64,000 bases of DNA from Zonotrichia leucophrys gambelii (GCF_028769735.1 NC_088178.1:17558357-17622356), one strand, 5' to 3'. Shown: positions 37,222-50,400, counted from the stretch's first letter. Numbers and translations are program-made. The notes: generated by a model from the letters alone, not told the origin.

Positions 37222-38294
37222 CTGGGAGACAAAAGGAGAACATAAAATGAGGATTTTACACACTAAGATGGCAATAAAAATTGTTTAATATGTGTAAAAG
37301 GTAATTTAGATTAAACTTTGCACGTTTTGGACAATAAAGTTTTTCATCAGCAAAACTGTGAACTATGTTGCACAAGGAAGGCATCTAGTTTAAAAGGGAC
37401 TTTACAGTCCAAAGAACTCTGAAGTGTAGTCTCAATTACTGTAGACCCCATTTTAAACAATTACAATTTTTTGCATGGATGGTACATTATAGTTGTTTTT
37501 GCTTTCTGGAAAGTTAGGACTGTGAATTTATTCTGAAGATATTTTTTTCTGTAATTGACAATTTGAAAATAGGATCTCTTTCCTTTGGTTCTCACCTTTG
37601 GTCAGACCAAAGTTATGTGAAAAGGTATCACAAAAAAGTTCACTCCTCAGTGCCTATTTATTTTGATGAAAAAAAAAAAAATTCCAACCAGATTTAAAAA
37701 AACAGGCAAACAAGAGGAAAAATCTAACCATATTTTCTCTATCACAGTAGTGATTGTTTATTTTCTCCATGTGAGACATGAAAAGAGAAAGGACAACTTA
37801 AGAGCAAAGAAACACATTAAATTAAATACCATGAAGAAAATATACATAAATTCAAAGTATAACAGATCAAGATACCATACTTTATTCTTTGCTGAATAAA
37901 TGCAATTTGAAAAATTTGTATAAGCTTCCATAACTTGGACCAAAATTAATGTAGAAAGGTAAAGAGTCAATAAAGCTTACTACATCAAACCATCAAGAAT
38001 CTTAACACTTATTTTCTTCCCTTCTACTAAGGTAAGAGTTAATTTTCAGTTAGAAACAAATGAGTCATTTACATTTTCCTGTTGATTACTGAATTAGCTT
38101 TCATTAAGAATACACTTAAGTTCTAATAATCACTGAACCAGGCTCATTTAATTTTATGTTCATAGACTTAACTCGCGTCTCTGACCTAGTCCAACATTTA
38201 AAATTCAAATGGTAAAGAAGAGGTTGTTTTTCTGCATTGCTTTTCTCTCTTGCTGATTTTGTGACCTCCCCACTGAGTCATTAGCATAACTCAC
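37222..38294 (-). other. ADGRL2 intron between exons 10 and 11
   Basis: A 1.1-kb GT-AG intron with a short poly(A) run at about 37669-37681 on the plus strand. No exon or transposon is recognisable. Confidence 0.8.
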
Positions 38295-38500
38295 ATCGAT
38301 GTGCTCCAGTGTGAAGTGCACGGGATCAGTCAGGTACACCCGGCTCGACTCCTTGTTGATGGAGGCGGCGATGACGTGCGAGTTGACGGCGATGGTGCTG
38401 TTCTGCCCCGCCAAGTCACTGCCCAACTTTATGGTTGCATTTTCAGTACTGAGGAAACGACCCAAACTTTTGTAAATAATGAAAACCAGTTTGGCTAGTC
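38295..38500 (-). CDS. ADGRL2: ADGRL2 exon 10 of window: GAIN subdomain B
   Basis: This 206-nt exon reads (G)[17 protein letters not shown], then sequons NATI and NSTI, then [21 protein letters not shown], ending in phase 0. It supplies core beta strands of GAIN subdomain B. The acceptor follows a long T run on the minus strand. The donor GTGAGT is fixed by the Asp codon before it and the Pro-Asp start of exon 11. The 3' half of the exon is rich in CpG (about 38325-38420). Confidence 0.97.
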
Positions 38501-38757
38501 CTACAAAAGAAAAAAAAAAAAAAGGCCATCATCACTCCACAGAGGTCTACAGAAAGACCTGTACTCTAATGAAAATTAAACATCAGTAAACTGAGAGGTA
38601 TTTTCAGGCCATGGACTTAAAGAAAAATGACCAGGTACCCATGATCATCAAAAAAAGCCGCAGAGTAGCTTTGTGGTGTTTTGTTTTGATGTTTTAACTA
38701 GGTAAGGTAGGTTTATAGAAGTTAATGGAGTTCCACTGTTCCGTGCCCAAGGCTCAC

Positions 38758-38880
38758 CATTCCTGCTGTTCTGTTTCATGGTTCGTGCAGAGAGCTGAAT
38801 CCAGTTGCCTCCTTTACCAGCCTGAGGAAATCGCAAGTCCTGCACTTGGCCCTCAGTAGAAAGAACTGCAACATCCAAAA
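38758..38880 (-). CDS. ADGRL2: ADGRL2 exon 9 of window: GAIN subdomain B, first strands
   Basis: This 123-nt exon begins with TT completing a Val codon and reads [18 protein letters not shown], then [14 protein letters not shown], ending with one base. Alternating hydrophobic residues suit the beta-sandwich of GAIN subdomain B. The acceptor is TTAG and the donor GTGAGC. The loop AGKGGNWIQ appears divergent from the mammalian protein as I remember it, which is a memory-based remark rather than an alignment. Confidence 0.96.
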
Positions 38881-40788
38881 CTAAGCAGACCAGAAAAAAA
38901 AATTGTTAAAAAAGGAGAATGCAGAGAAAGTCTCTTGGCCAGATTACAATATGCCAGACGACAATTTTTTCCCCCAGTCTTTATTTAGTTTTCTCACATG
39001 GCTGTCTGTAAGGCAGATTTGTACTGCATGCTTCAATCACACAGACTTAGCTCCTTTAACTAAATCTAATGCACACTGCTAAAATGACAGCACTTTACTA
39101 GTGATAACATGACATCAAACCTTGTTCAAATTTGTGCCCACAAAGCATCCAGTTAAAGATACTACACACATGTTGCAAAAAATGTTAGTTTTGAAGATCT
39201 CAATGTCTATGCAGTATCCTCTGTTGACATATTTAGATCATTAAATATTCATTTAGATATACAGAGTTTTTTAAACAGTCAGCAAAGAATACCTAAGTAT
39301 TCTTAGGAATAAAAAGAATACCTAAGTATTCATGCTACATATTTAGCTAAATCAGTATACGTAGCTAAAAATTATTTCCATTTTTTTTTCCTACATCTAC
39401 TTCTGTATATTTATAGGAAACCATTTTATTAGTTCTGCTAAAAAGCATTTAAATTGAAAAATCAGATGCTACTCAGCCATACTTCAGTATTACTTTTATA
39501 ACACATTGCATATTGGGAAATTTTTGCAAGATTTCCATTGAATGCTGGATTTCCTTGGATAGATAAAATCATATAGGTGAAAGTGGACAATTGCTTGACA
39601 AAATCTGTGTTATATTAAACCAGTCCAGCTACAGCTCTGAACTACAGACTGACAAAAAGTATGAAATTAGGAAATCACTTCTCTTTCTCCAAGTCATACA
39701 CACATATGTGTATTAGGAATTCAGTCTTGCATGGCATCAGGGAAGTGTTATTATGACATGAAGACAGCTTATCACAAGAAGTAATATTCAGTGTCTACTC
39801 ATCTCCATGGAACTGCTTGTGTACGTCCAAAGGCAGATCTGTGATTCTACCCACATTCCTTCAAAACAACTGGTGCAGTTCCTTTGATAACAGACTGTGA
39901 GACTTTTCCCCATCCTTTCCCAGTATCTCCCTACTCAATTAAAAACTAGGCAGAATCATCTTCTACAGCTACAAATATGCAGACACTGAAACGTGAAAAG
40001 TCTCATTTCTGCAGTCTATTCCAAGTCTCTATCTTGGTACTCTGCATATTCGCAGACTTTCAGTTTCCTTGTACCTCCCTGAGACTATTAATCTCTGTAA
40101 TAAGGAATTTTAATTTTATGCATAGCAATGATTTTTGCTTTAACACATCCTGCACAACAATATTTGCACATCTCTAATACCAAACCCCTTCATTTCTCTG
40201 TCACCACTTAAATTCTAAATTACGCTCCAACTATCTCCAGCTATTTTGCAGTCTCTGGAGCATAGCTATTCTGCATTATGGGAGATGTAGTTCACTGAAC
40301 ACATTTTTACCTGAAGGCAGTCATGTTTAATATAAACATTTGGCCTATGCTGAGTGCCTAAAATATTTAACTGGCACAGCACATTGCAAAAAAAGTAATT
40401 TAAATTCATTAGGAACAGTTTATATTTAACAGAAAAGTATTTTCTGCAGCTCTACAGAAAGCAGTTACCTCAAAAAAATCCATACTCTGCCTTTTAAGCA
40501 CTCTTCACATCCACACATTCTGCTAATGATTTTTCAGAGATAAATCAACTTTGTAACATCAACTACTTTCCATTTTATAATGTTCTAATGACAATAAAGA
40601 AGAAGGCTAATTTCAAAGGACCAAACAAGAAAAGTGTGTTTTCCCTGCTTTGGAGCACTCACCTTTCCATCAAACATTGCACAGCTCAGCCTTCAGAAAG
40701 TATGTCGCTATCTGGAGCACTTTTTCTTCCTTTTGTGTAAAGCAACACATAGCACTTTAACTTAATGCTTGAAAAGAAGTTTACTTAC
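38881..40788 (-). other. ADGRL2 intron between exons 8 and 9
   Basis: A 1.9-kb GT-AG intron, AT-rich. It contains the duplicated near-palindrome at 39284-39331, listed separately. No exon or RNA gene is seen. Confidence 0.8.
39284..39331. repeat. Direct repeat of a near-palindromic 19-bp sequence
   Basis: AAAGAATACCTAAGTATTC occurs at 39284-39302 and again at 39313-39331, 10 bp apart. The core GAATACCTAAGTATTC is close to its own reverse complement, differing only around the centre, so each copy could form a short hairpin. Confidence 0.9.
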
Positions 40789-40972
40789 CGATATTTTCTG
40801 TGGGCATTGAGACTCTACTTGGTTCTACAAGGTTATCAGCCAAGACAAAAGCCCCTTCTTCTAAGGTATCAAGTAACATTGTGGCTGCGTGGGCTTGTTC
40901 TGAAGAATTCATGTCCTTCCAGGACTCCAGAGCTTCAGGCCTGAGCAAGTTGTCCACTGTATCCACAACTGC
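40789..40972 (-). CDS. ADGRL2: ADGRL2 exon 8 of window: GAIN subdomain A
   Basis: This 184-nt exon begins [18 protein letters not shown] and ends [10 protein letters not shown] plus one base (G). It continues the helical GAIN subdomain A and includes the sequon NSSEQ. The acceptor ATGCAG is chosen because it continues exon 7 in phase 0. A second AG four bases further downstream would break the frame. The donor is a strong GTAAGT. Confidence 0.97.
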
Positions 40973-43828
40973 CTGCATTCATTAGAAAACTATCATTAGG
41001 TCTGAAGCCCCAGGCAGCTGGGGAAAATTCCCAATGTTATACGGCGACAATTATAATACTTAACTGTCAGAATGATTTACTGTGATTTAATGGCACAAGA
41101 ACACTATTTTCAACATTAAAATATTTTCCATCTGCTTGTTGGATTAGCATGAATAGAAGCGCAGCTAGCCACTAGCATTGTGTGGTCTCTAAGCAGTAAA
41201 CATGCAAATTTGACTTGTTTTGTATCAGATATAAGTATGGTATTATTAATGTGCTGAAAAATGTAAAATTAAATGCCAGAAGTCTTGCCTGAAGCTTTCA
41301 TCTTAATGTCAAAATGTATAACTTCTATTTAAAAATACTAACGCCAAAATTAGCACTCCGCAGTTTAGGCTAAAATGTCATTAATTGTCCTCTGGAAACT
41401 GAGCCCCACTAGTGCAGCCATGGCACTATAAACTACTTGTCTATGACAAATAGACCTTCTTTATTACAGGAGGCATGAAATGAAGCTGACTCAGTGGATA
41501 TAAATTAGTTTTGGCCACTCTCACTCCCCCTCCTGTTCCTGTACCTGTTCATAGATACTTAGAAGGATTACCAACTCCCATTCCTGCACAAAGGTCAGTT
41601 GGAAAAGGAAATCAATAGAGCAAACAAGGATGGCCACTGACCGTTCCTGTTATCAGTGACGGCACAACTGTAAAGCTGAATAAAAGCTGCTATTTTAAAA
41701 AGTTTTACTTGTAACGACTCTATCATCATGCTTTAAGGTTCACTGAGCTGCATATAAGGTAGTAATAAATAAGGAAGAAGAATAATTCAGTGACATGATT
41801 ACATTATTTTACAAAATAATCCAATCAGAGTAATCAGGTAATCAATTGAAGGCAGGCTTTTACATTAATGCATAACGCTGCTGTGCACCGAGTGTGCTGT
41901 GCATTGAGTACAGCAGGCACTGCTGTAACACCCTGTTTACTCTGTCCCATTTACCTATTCCTAATGTGTCATTAAGCATATATATAATTTGTTTGATCAA
42001 TTTAAAAGCATTGGAAATGGAAACAGAACACATTATACAAACAGAAAGATGTCAGTCTGGAGTACTATATTGTGCAAACAAACGAATGGGAAAACTTGGT
42101 CAAGGCTACTGTCAGAGCAAGATTAATTAGCCTAATCCATTTTAATATCCTCTTTCTGTCTGCATTGTGAGCCACCACGACCTTCCTGGCAGGTGGAAGA
42201 TACTTCGAAGTGGCTTTAAAGCCTTTTTTCTTTCTCTAATGGGAGAATAGTCAAAATGCTCGCACTGATACTGCTGCAGCCATTAACTAGAGTGGAACCG
42301 AAATTGGTCTGCAGAGGCCAGATTCATTAGTCACTAAGAAATACAGATTGGAGTCTCTAATCTGAGGTACAAATGAATTCTCTGTCACAAAGTGGGAACT
42401 CGCTTCATTTGCATAGTGTAAGTCAGCTTTTGATTTGTAATTTCAAGAGGTTTATTAGTCTTATCTAAGCAGAGAAGCCCATTTGAGACCTACAGAAAAT
42501 GACACCAGTTGGAAATTAAGGTTCTGCTCTGGTTTCTCATGTATCGCCATACAGCACTGACGGTATGCATTCATTGATACGGTATGCTTTTCCTTCATTA
42601 TGGGATAACTCTGCATTTTCCTTGTGGAAAGTCATCACCTGCCCAGTAATATCTCTGAAGTTCTTCTCCTCTCAGACAGAGGCAAATGTATGGGAAAAAC
42701 CCCACAGCCCCTGTGACACAGCTGTCGGAGCAGCCTCGTTACTGCTCTTCTCACAATCCTGTTCGCTAATGGAAAGGAAGCAGAAAACTCCACTCTACCC
42801 AAACCACATCTGCTGGATTACCCTTTACTATTAAAATATTTTTGCTAATAAAAACCTATTACAACTATTATTGCTTGAGAAGTAAATTTCTCTCCAGATC
42901 TTTGTCTTTTTTGTCAAATTTCTGTATAACTGGACATCTCCCATGCACTTCCAGGGCTTTGGGATAAAAGACAGAAGTGCCCTGTACAGAGAAATTTCTT
43001 TTCAGTAAGAGTCTGAATTTTTTTATTATGTTGTAAAGTATTTCAAAATTCTTTCCAGAAATAATTCTTACATTTCATCTCAGAGGATACAAGTAAAAAT
43101 TAGGACTTTAAAAGAAGTTTTGAAAAAATTTGCAATAAAATCTTTCAGAGCCAGACATGTCTGTCCTAGGACTTTTTTCTGCCCTTCATAGGGGCGAGGT
43201 GGCATCACTGGCATTGTACTGCAGCAAAGGAGCTGGCCACTATGGGCAACCATTCTAGAGCTGGTGAAAGGAACTGGAAATCAGGTAGCAACGCCTTCTA
43301 TACAGCCTGTTAATGGGACACGTGGCAGACATTTTACTAGTGAAGTTAGAGAAATGTTTGTCTTTGCATTGTATCCTCAAGTCACTGAATTGTAACAATT
43401 CTTAAAACTGTAAGAAGTGATTTTACTAGGCATAAGAATACACACAAAGCAAGCTATAATGTACATTTTTCTCACAAGCAAATTAAACAGTCTTTGATAT
43501 AAAATTCTACCAAGGTGAACTAATTTCTTTGAGTTGCAAGCTTTTTACTCCTGCCCAAAATTTTATTATAAGAGAGATGTTACTTCCAATTCAGATAATA
43601 ATCCCTTCTGCTCTTTTAGTTTTAAACAAGTTATGGTACAAGAGGTATGAACTTTGATTTTTTTTTTTTGAGTGTTATACCTGTGCAAAGCCAACATTTG
43701 TAAAGTTGATATGGGGCACAATACACATTTATCAAAGACTGAAATACATAGGATCATGCAGCAAGATGATAAAGCGTGGCAGGTTGCTGAAGCAGGGAGA
43801 AAGCAGGGTGACAGCACAGGAGATATAC
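40973..43828 (-). other. ADGRL2 intron between exons 7 and 8
   Basis: A 2.9-kb GT-AG intron. I see no transposon, RNA gene or extra exon; small open frames are chance length. Confidence 0.8.
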
Positions 43829-43867
43829 CTTAAGGTAAGCCCTGCACGTCTTCTCTCGTTTTTGGAG
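43829..43867 (-). CDS. ADGRL2: ADGRL2 exon 7 of window: 39-nt GAIN mini-exon LQKREKTCRAYLK
   Basis: Thirteen codons lie between an acceptor AAAAAG and a donor GTATAT on the minus strand. They encode LQKREKTCRAYLK, which joins exon 6 (YNK) to exon 8 ([10 protein letters not shown]) exactly as in remembered latrophilin proteins. The exon contributes a basic turn and helix in GAIN subdomain A. It is phase 0 at both ends and easy to miss by ORF scanning. Confidence 0.95.
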
Positions 43868-45513
43868 CTTTTTAATAAGGAAAAAGAAAATCAGAAGTTA
43901 GAAAGATTCTGGAAAACTTCAGAAAGAGAAAAAAAAAAAACTCTGGTGTTTCAAATCCTGATTTTGAATGACAGCCTGGACATAATCTAGTTTTTCTCCA
44001 TGATGACTACAAAAGAACATCACATAGGAAATGTTTTTCTCCAGCTGTGGTTTAAGCCCAGCTGGCAACCAAAGACCACACAGCCACTTGCTCACTTGCT
44101 CACCAGCAGGATTGGGGAAAGAATCACAAGGGCAAAACTGACAAAATCCATGAGCTGAGATAGACACAATTCAATAGGTAAAACAAAATAAAACAAACCA
44201 GGTAATTAATTCACTGCTTCCCATGGGTAGGCAGGTGTTCAGCCATTCCCAGAAAAGCCAAGCTCCATCAATCATGGAACGGTTACTTGGGAAGACAAAC
44301 TCCATAACTTCCAAGTCCCCCAGTTCTCCCTAATTCCCACCAGCTTTATATGCTGAGTATGATGTCCCAGCATATGTATGGAATACCCTCAAGGTCAGCT
44401 GACCTCAGAGGTTCCCTCCCAAATTCCCATGCACTCCCAAATTCCTTGACAGTGCGGCAGTAGGAAAAGAAGAAAATGCTGTGAAAGTGCTGCTCAGCAT
44501 TAACAAAAACATCTTTCTATCAAAGATATGAAAGATCTTTCTATCAAAGAAATTAAAGATTTATTTCAGCACAAATCCAAAATGTAGCCCCATACTAGCC
44601 ACTGTAAAGAAAATTAACTCTACCCCAGCCAAAAGCAGCACAGCAATCTTTACTCAGGTGTCTAGATATCTTTTGCCCAAATGGTGGGGTTTGTATGAAA
44701 AGGTCAAAGGAAAAAATCTGTGTGTGGGCACTTGATCTGTCTCTGGGAAAACAATTTTAAGGGCATCTAGGGACTGTAAATAAAACTATTGCCAAAATAA
44801 CAGAGAAATGCATGGATCTCTCTCTCTGTAAAGAAGGATGAAAAAATATTTCATTTGTGGCTTGCTGACTAGGCTCATGCAAGGAAGAGGCTGAGAAATA
44901 TAGCATTTCCTCTGAGAAAAAGAGGAAAAGTAATAACACTGTAATTTGTATTTAAACCACAAAGACACATTTTCTCTGAAATATTTCTTGGAACATGTTT
45001 CCAGAGAAAACATTAATTCAAGTTTTAGTTATGTGCAGTAAGGCCTTTTTATAAAGATCAATTATAAGTCATGTTGGTGTCTTTAGAAGTCTAAGAAAGT
45101 GCTATTATTCTGCAGGAAGCTGGATTAAAATAAAACCCTGCACCTATGCAGAATTCCACTGATTTTATTACATGTTCAGGGTTAAAAGGATCACTGGATA
45201 AACACGCTGATTTGTTACAGAATTTCTGAGAGCTAATACTCATTTCCCTCACACTATAATGCATTCCAGATTTTAATATGGGACACAGCTATGTATTTTA
45301 GGACCAGTCAGCTATTGTGAATTACATCTTATTCCCTAAAGAAGGTAATTACAACTTTCTGCTGTGTATTTACTGCTGTTTTCTCTCATATGCTTATTCC
45401 AGAACTATACACATGCAGGAACAAAGTATGGATTAATGTTTCTGAAAGGAAAAAAATACCAAACCCAAGAGCAATTGTTATCCCAGCAGGAGGAGGTGAT
45501 GGGAGGTGTGTAC
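43868..45513 (-). other. ADGRL2 intron between exons 6 and 7
   Basis: A 1.6-kb GT-AG intron. A 24-bp tandem duplication at 44511-44558 is listed separately. The stretch is otherwise without recognisable content. Confidence 0.8.
44511..44558. repeat. Tandem duplication of a 24-bp unit
   Basis: ATCTTTCTATCAAAGA begins each copy, at 44511-44534 and 44535-44558; the last eight bases differ slightly (TATGAAAG versus AATTAAAG). This is consistent with an older slippage duplication. Confidence 0.9.
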
Positions 45514-45699
45514 CTTGTTATAACTCCTTCCAGCAGAGTCTTTTTCACTGGGCCGTAGCTCCTGAAGCTGAGCATCCAAAATGTCCACGAGCTGTTCCAT
45601 CAGCCTCACTGATGAACTAACATCTCCAGCAAAGACTGGTCCTTTGGTGTGTTTAGCCAGTTCATTGGCCAGACTAGCAGCATTTTCTCCACTTCTGAT
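45514..45699 (-). CDS. ADGRL2: ADGRL2 exon 6 of window: GAIN subdomain A
   Basis: These 62 codons run from [16 protein letters not shown] to [10 protein letters not shown], with both ends on codon boundaries. The sequence is helical in character ([17 protein letters not shown]), matching the alpha-helical GAIN subdomain A of adhesion GPCRs. The acceptor is TTTCAG and the donor GTACAC. The exon is symmetric, so skipping would stay in frame, but removing these helices would be expected to disrupt the GAIN fold. Confidence 0.97.
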
Positions 45700-46537
45700 C
45701 TGAAATGACAGTTTATATTATCTCAGCAGGGTCCCTTGTTCTGCTTGCGGCTCCTAATTCCAATTCCCTGTGTACCTTTGTTGTGGCGAAATAACCATTT
45801 GCACATACATCGAAATCTGTAACTAATTGAGACCAATAACGTTCTCTTTATCTCAGAAGATTAAAGGTTCTTAGATCCGTGACACACAAAAGCAGTTCTT
45901 AACAGCCTTCAAAACCAGAAATCTGAGTGGGACTTTTGGGCTCGATCTTCTATTCATCCTCACTTTCATTTTACTGCCATTATCAGACAGTAAGAAATCT
46001 GTTTGTTCATACCAGTGCTTGAGGCATTTGAAAGTCAAGTAGCCTTGTACTGACAACAAATTATCCAGTTTTCATAAACTTTGTAAATCTCAGTAGGGAA
46101 GGAAAACACAGAAAGTGGTTCTGCAGTCTAATCATACCGTTATCAATGCACTCAGACAAAAATCTATTTATTACAGCGTAATTTTTACTGAACAAAAAAC
46201 CCCTGCTGTATATCAGAGGTTCTGCTGTGTGTTGTATAGTATTTGATTTCTTACGCAAATATTGCTTTTGGTTTTTGAAAACAAGCAAAGCTACTTTGTT
46301 TTAAATAGTGATGAGAACATGTAATCACAAATTCAACATAAGAATTATAGAGGGCATACTAAAACACACATAAGAACCTAACTGTTGGCCAATGCTTTGC
46401 ACACAGAGTACACATAACTCCTTCTACTTTTAATGAACACAGAGCAATAAAGACAACTTCAACAAACTGAAATATTAATGCTCAGAGTTAAAATCCTTAA
46501 TCACCAGTGTATGCCAGATTAAAAGGTTTCAACCAAC
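45700..46537 (-). other. ADGRL2 intron between exons 5 and 6
   Basis: An 838-nt GT-AG intron with nothing recognisable beyond the splice signals. Confidence 0.8.
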
Positions 46538-46641
46538 CTTCTGAGCCAGCTGATTTACCCAGTGTGAGGTACAGTTGCTAAGATCAGGGCCTTTGGGGTT
46601 CCACATTCCCGTTAAGACCACGCAGAGATACGAGGCAGTTC
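46538..46641 (-). CDS. ADGRL2: ADGRL2 exon 5 of window: end of HormR domain
   Basis: This 104-nt exon reads (G)[18 protein letters not shown], then [16 protein letters not shown], and ends on a codon boundary. The cysteines in YLC and NCT complete the four-Cys HormR module begun in exon 4 (FC and PC). The tryptophan in GMWNPKGP and the NCTS sequon are typical of the module. The acceptor is a TAG next to 46641. The donor GTTGGT is weaker than most in this gene. The HormR domain packs on GAIN; its ligand role in latrophilins is not established. Confidence 0.95.
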
Positions 46642-47189
46642 CTACAACAGATGCAGAAAACTACAGTGAAATGGAAACCATTTTTCTGCATGCATTCAGG
46701 AAATTGGCTACACTGTGCTCCTAAACAACATTCAGTTCTGAATGCTGCTAATGGTAGTACTTGACAATAATTGACAAAAATGTAAGGAAATAATGTAGAT
46801 TACAAAGAGCAATAAAAAAAAATGTCAGTGAAAAATACCAGACGTTTTCTGCAAACAAACAAAAAGCCCTTGATTTTTCCTGGAGCTCATCCAGAGGGGA
46901 GTTCATAATGAGAAAGGCAGCTGTAAGCATATTTCAGAACAGTCCTCAAGCAATGCCCTAAAATTTGACCTGGATTCACACAAGTGCAAGCACAAGGTAA
47001 TTCTGTGGCTACGCTCAAATGACGATTGCAGATTATAACTTGACCACTGCCTGTAGATACTGCACTCTCTGGGTAACAAAAAAATCATGGGACAGACAGC
47101 CTGAGATTAAAAAATATTCATCATGAGAGAGCTGCATATTGCTTTTGAAATGTCTGCTTGAAATCAAGATGTATTTTTAAAGGCAATAC
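46642..47189 (-). other. ADGRL2 intron between exons 4 and 5
   Basis: A 548-nt GT-AG intron splitting the HormR domain. No other feature is seen. Confidence 0.85.
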
Positions 47190-47486
47190 CTCGTGTTCCT
47201 TTGGGGCAAGGGCGTTCAACCATCATTCCTCTTTGTGTTTGAGGCCAGCTAATCCCCCTGGCTTCAGTTGGTTCACAGAATCTCTCTGGCAAAGGGAAAA
47301 AACTAGTCACGGGAGGAATTTTGGTTGTGGAAACGGGTGGTGGTGGTTTGGGTCCTCTGCTTCCTTCCTTTGTTCCTCCAGCTGATGTTGTGCTTATGGG
47401 ACCTCTCTGTGACGTAGTGCTAGTGGTTGACACTGTGGTTTTGTAAAGCTCTGCTGAAGAAGTTATTGTCACTGCTGTGGTAGGCA
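47190..47486 (-). CDS. ADGRL2: ADGRL2 exon 4 of window: Ser/Thr/Pro-rich stalk and start of HormR domain
   Basis: This 297-nt exon begins in phase 1: TG completes a Val codon, giving [16 protein letters not shown]. It encodes a low-complexity stalk rich in S, T and P, including runs such as VSTTSTTSQ and [13 protein letters not shown], a likely site of O-glycosylation. It then enters the hormone-receptor domain with [18 protein letters not shown] and [11 protein letters not shown]. The donor is GTATTG. The stalk gives spacing between the olfactomedin head and the GAIN domain. Stalk residues are expected to diverge faster than the flanking domains. Confidence 0.97.
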
Positions 47487-50400
47487 CTGCACAGGGAAAA
47501 AACAGAGTAATAATAAAATAAATTACTTCTGAATTATATATAAAAAAAGTTATTTAAAAGCTATTTATGTAGCTTTCAAGGATTCTCTGGTGTCTCCTTT
47601 TCTTTATCTAATATTACTCTTATTGCTATTCTGGATGCTTTAGACATAACTTTGAATTTTTTTTGGTTTTTTTTTTTCTTTTTTTACTCCCAGCTCATAC
47701 TGTTATGACGTTTCAGCACATTCTCCAAATAATCTCTTCTGTAATAAAATTGATAGTTACATTTCTAAAAGCTGAAAGGCATACTAGGGAATTATCAGTA
47801 CATAACAAACACGCTCAAAGCAATTAAAGATTACTTAATCACATTTGCAGCAGGAACAACTCAATAGATAGAATCATTTGAATCAGTGTGCCGTGAACAA
47901 TGTAGTCCAGCTTTGACAACAAAGGCAGCGGGCTGTAACTAACGAGACCATTTTTGAAAAACAGACCCCAAAACTTCAAGCCACCCAGTACACACCTTCC
48001 AGGGCAATAATTATGATAACATCTTCCTACCCAGCAGTTATGCTGCTTGAGAGAGCTGCATGCCTGATTAGCTCCAAGCAGAGGCAGCACCCAGCAGGCA
48101 CATGGCATTCTCCTCTTTGAACATTTGGGGCCATAACATCCTTTTCTGATAGAGCAGGTAGGAAGACACAATTCACACAAGCCAGTGGCAAGGACTGAGA
48201 TTTCATCTTCTATGAAACACCAGGCCAGGCTTAGGCCAAATCCCTCCTCTTTGGGATGTGCAGCTGCTCCTGCCACGGACCCACAGCAGGAACTCACAGC
48301 TGGAGCTGCTGAGGTACAGCCCAAGCCATGCCAGGGATCTCAGGCTTTGGAGAGAAATTATAAATTAATGCTAGCGGAGTCTGGAATGGGTGTGCAACAC
48401 CTTCACGTGGATATTAAGAAATAATGCAAGTGAGCAAAGCAACTGCAACAGTTATCATTATTTCCAAATATTCATTAGTGTTCAAAATGTTTTACAGGCA
48501 CAGAAAAGTACAGAGGCTTGTGCTGAGAACAAATAAGCTCACAAAAAGAATTTTTGGCTTCTTTCTTTCTTTCTCTTTTTTTCTGCCTCTGCTAGACCAT
48601 TGCACTCTTGACTTACTGAACAGCGCAGCTTGTCTTTAAATCATTAAATCATAAAAAATAAAATAAAATGAAGAGCAGTCTTATTTTTTCATCAGTTGTT
48701 TTGTAAATTAGTGTCTTGCATAATATTAAATTTGCCATTTGGCAAATCACAATTTTTTCAAAACCCTTTTTCAGTTATGTTTCACTTATATTAGAGGTTT
48801 AGAATATTAATTTATTTTTTTATTTGCACATGAATTTAGGGTGAAGTTTTGATCATCATGATCTGTTTTTTCAAGACTAAAGGCAAAGATGTGCCCATCA
48901 TCCCTCTCCTGCTCACAAACTTCTGCAGAGCCTGTCTTCTCTTCAGTCTCATTCTTGGCTGCTTGAACACAGCCTGTGTAATTGTGCTGAACTTGTGGTG
49001 TAGCCAGCGACTATTGAAACCCTCAGATCTGTTCTGCAAGTGCTCGCCTGACATCTTGTGAAACTGCTCTAATTTGCTTTTGATTACAATGCATCCAGCC
49101 CTCTAGTGCTTCCCAATTAACATTTGTCAAAAGCATTTGCAATCACTTGCACAAGTGTCAGGCAAGGCCTGCTGAATCAGGTCCTTGGGAACATGGAGCT
49201 CGTGGGGATGGGGAATGATGCAGGGGACAACCAATTATTACGATCCATCTCCTAATACACTCTGCTAATTAATACATATTTAAACATCAAAATGGATATT
49301 AGCATTATTGCAATTACTACTCAAACCTTGTAATGTTTAGGACAGTTTTGTCTCAGAAGCAAAATATCAGTGTCAGAATTCATAAAACTCTTTGAAGTTC
49401 AGTGGTGAGGTAACAATTTTCAGAATATATTTGGTGTTGCACCCTGAGCTAAAATAATTCTGCTGTCATTACACAACTTTAGTTAGTACAACTTTCATGC
49501 TATCCATTAAAATCAATTTCAAAGTCTATCAGCCATGATTAAAAAATGACCTGCATAGCATGGGGGTATTACATAGAAATATATAAGTAATCTCACATCG
49601 TAAGAGGAAGACTTGAAACTACCTCTCGCAAAAGAAAAAAAAAAATTAAAAATATAGCAGAAGTTTTTTCTTCAATCAAATTTTAGAAAAGAAGTCAGCA
49701 TATTTAAGAATGCACCAAGAAACTTCAGACAGTGCTGGAAGTCTGGGAAAGAAGGTGGTTGAAAACTAAGAAACAGCCAAACACATCACTTCAAGGAGTA
49801 TATCTAGCTTTTAGAAGGCAGGTCATTTTGTCTTTAATGACATGTGGGAACTTAATCTGCTCGGCCACTCTCCTGAGCTGCACGAAGACACATGACAGCT
49901 GCCACCACCTGATGTGTGTCCTTCCGAGAGCTGGGGGTGGTGGCATCTGTGGGCTCTGCCTCGCAGAGCCTTGGCCAATACAAGATATGGCAGTAATGAT
50001 TAATAGGCTGCAGCAGAGAAGAAGAACAAACTCCATGTCAAGGTTGTTAACCTCTTGTTCTAAGCAGCAGGGGTGAAGCTATGTAGTTTTTGTCCAACAC
50101 CAAAAAAGCCACTTTTACAATGTGAGATTCTATTTTGACTTTTAACTAGGCTTGATATGCTGAGGAGAAAAGCAAAACCTAGTTCTGCCTTCTTTTTTTA
50201 TTAAGAATAGGTTCTTCTTATTATCAGCTGAAGACAGTCATTAAAATTAAGAAAATAAGAGAAAAGAGCAATAAAAACGTAAATCCAAAGACTCAAATTG
50301 AGGCGTAATTAATTTACATTTGTTTCATGCAGTTCCTAAGATCTGATTTAAACAGTTATGTATCCTATCTGTTACTAAAAATGAAGACACCACTGGAGTA

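Noticed and set aside
40973..40980. Alternative acceptor AG four bases downstream at the start of exon 8
   Set aside because: Using it would remove four bases and shift the frame out of the conserved VDTVDNLL sequence.
47839..48324. A 161-codon Cys-rich open frame on the minus strand
   Set aside because: It lies in an intron with no recognised domain, no signal peptide and no in-phase splice junction to ADGRL2. It is within chance length for a 64-kb window.
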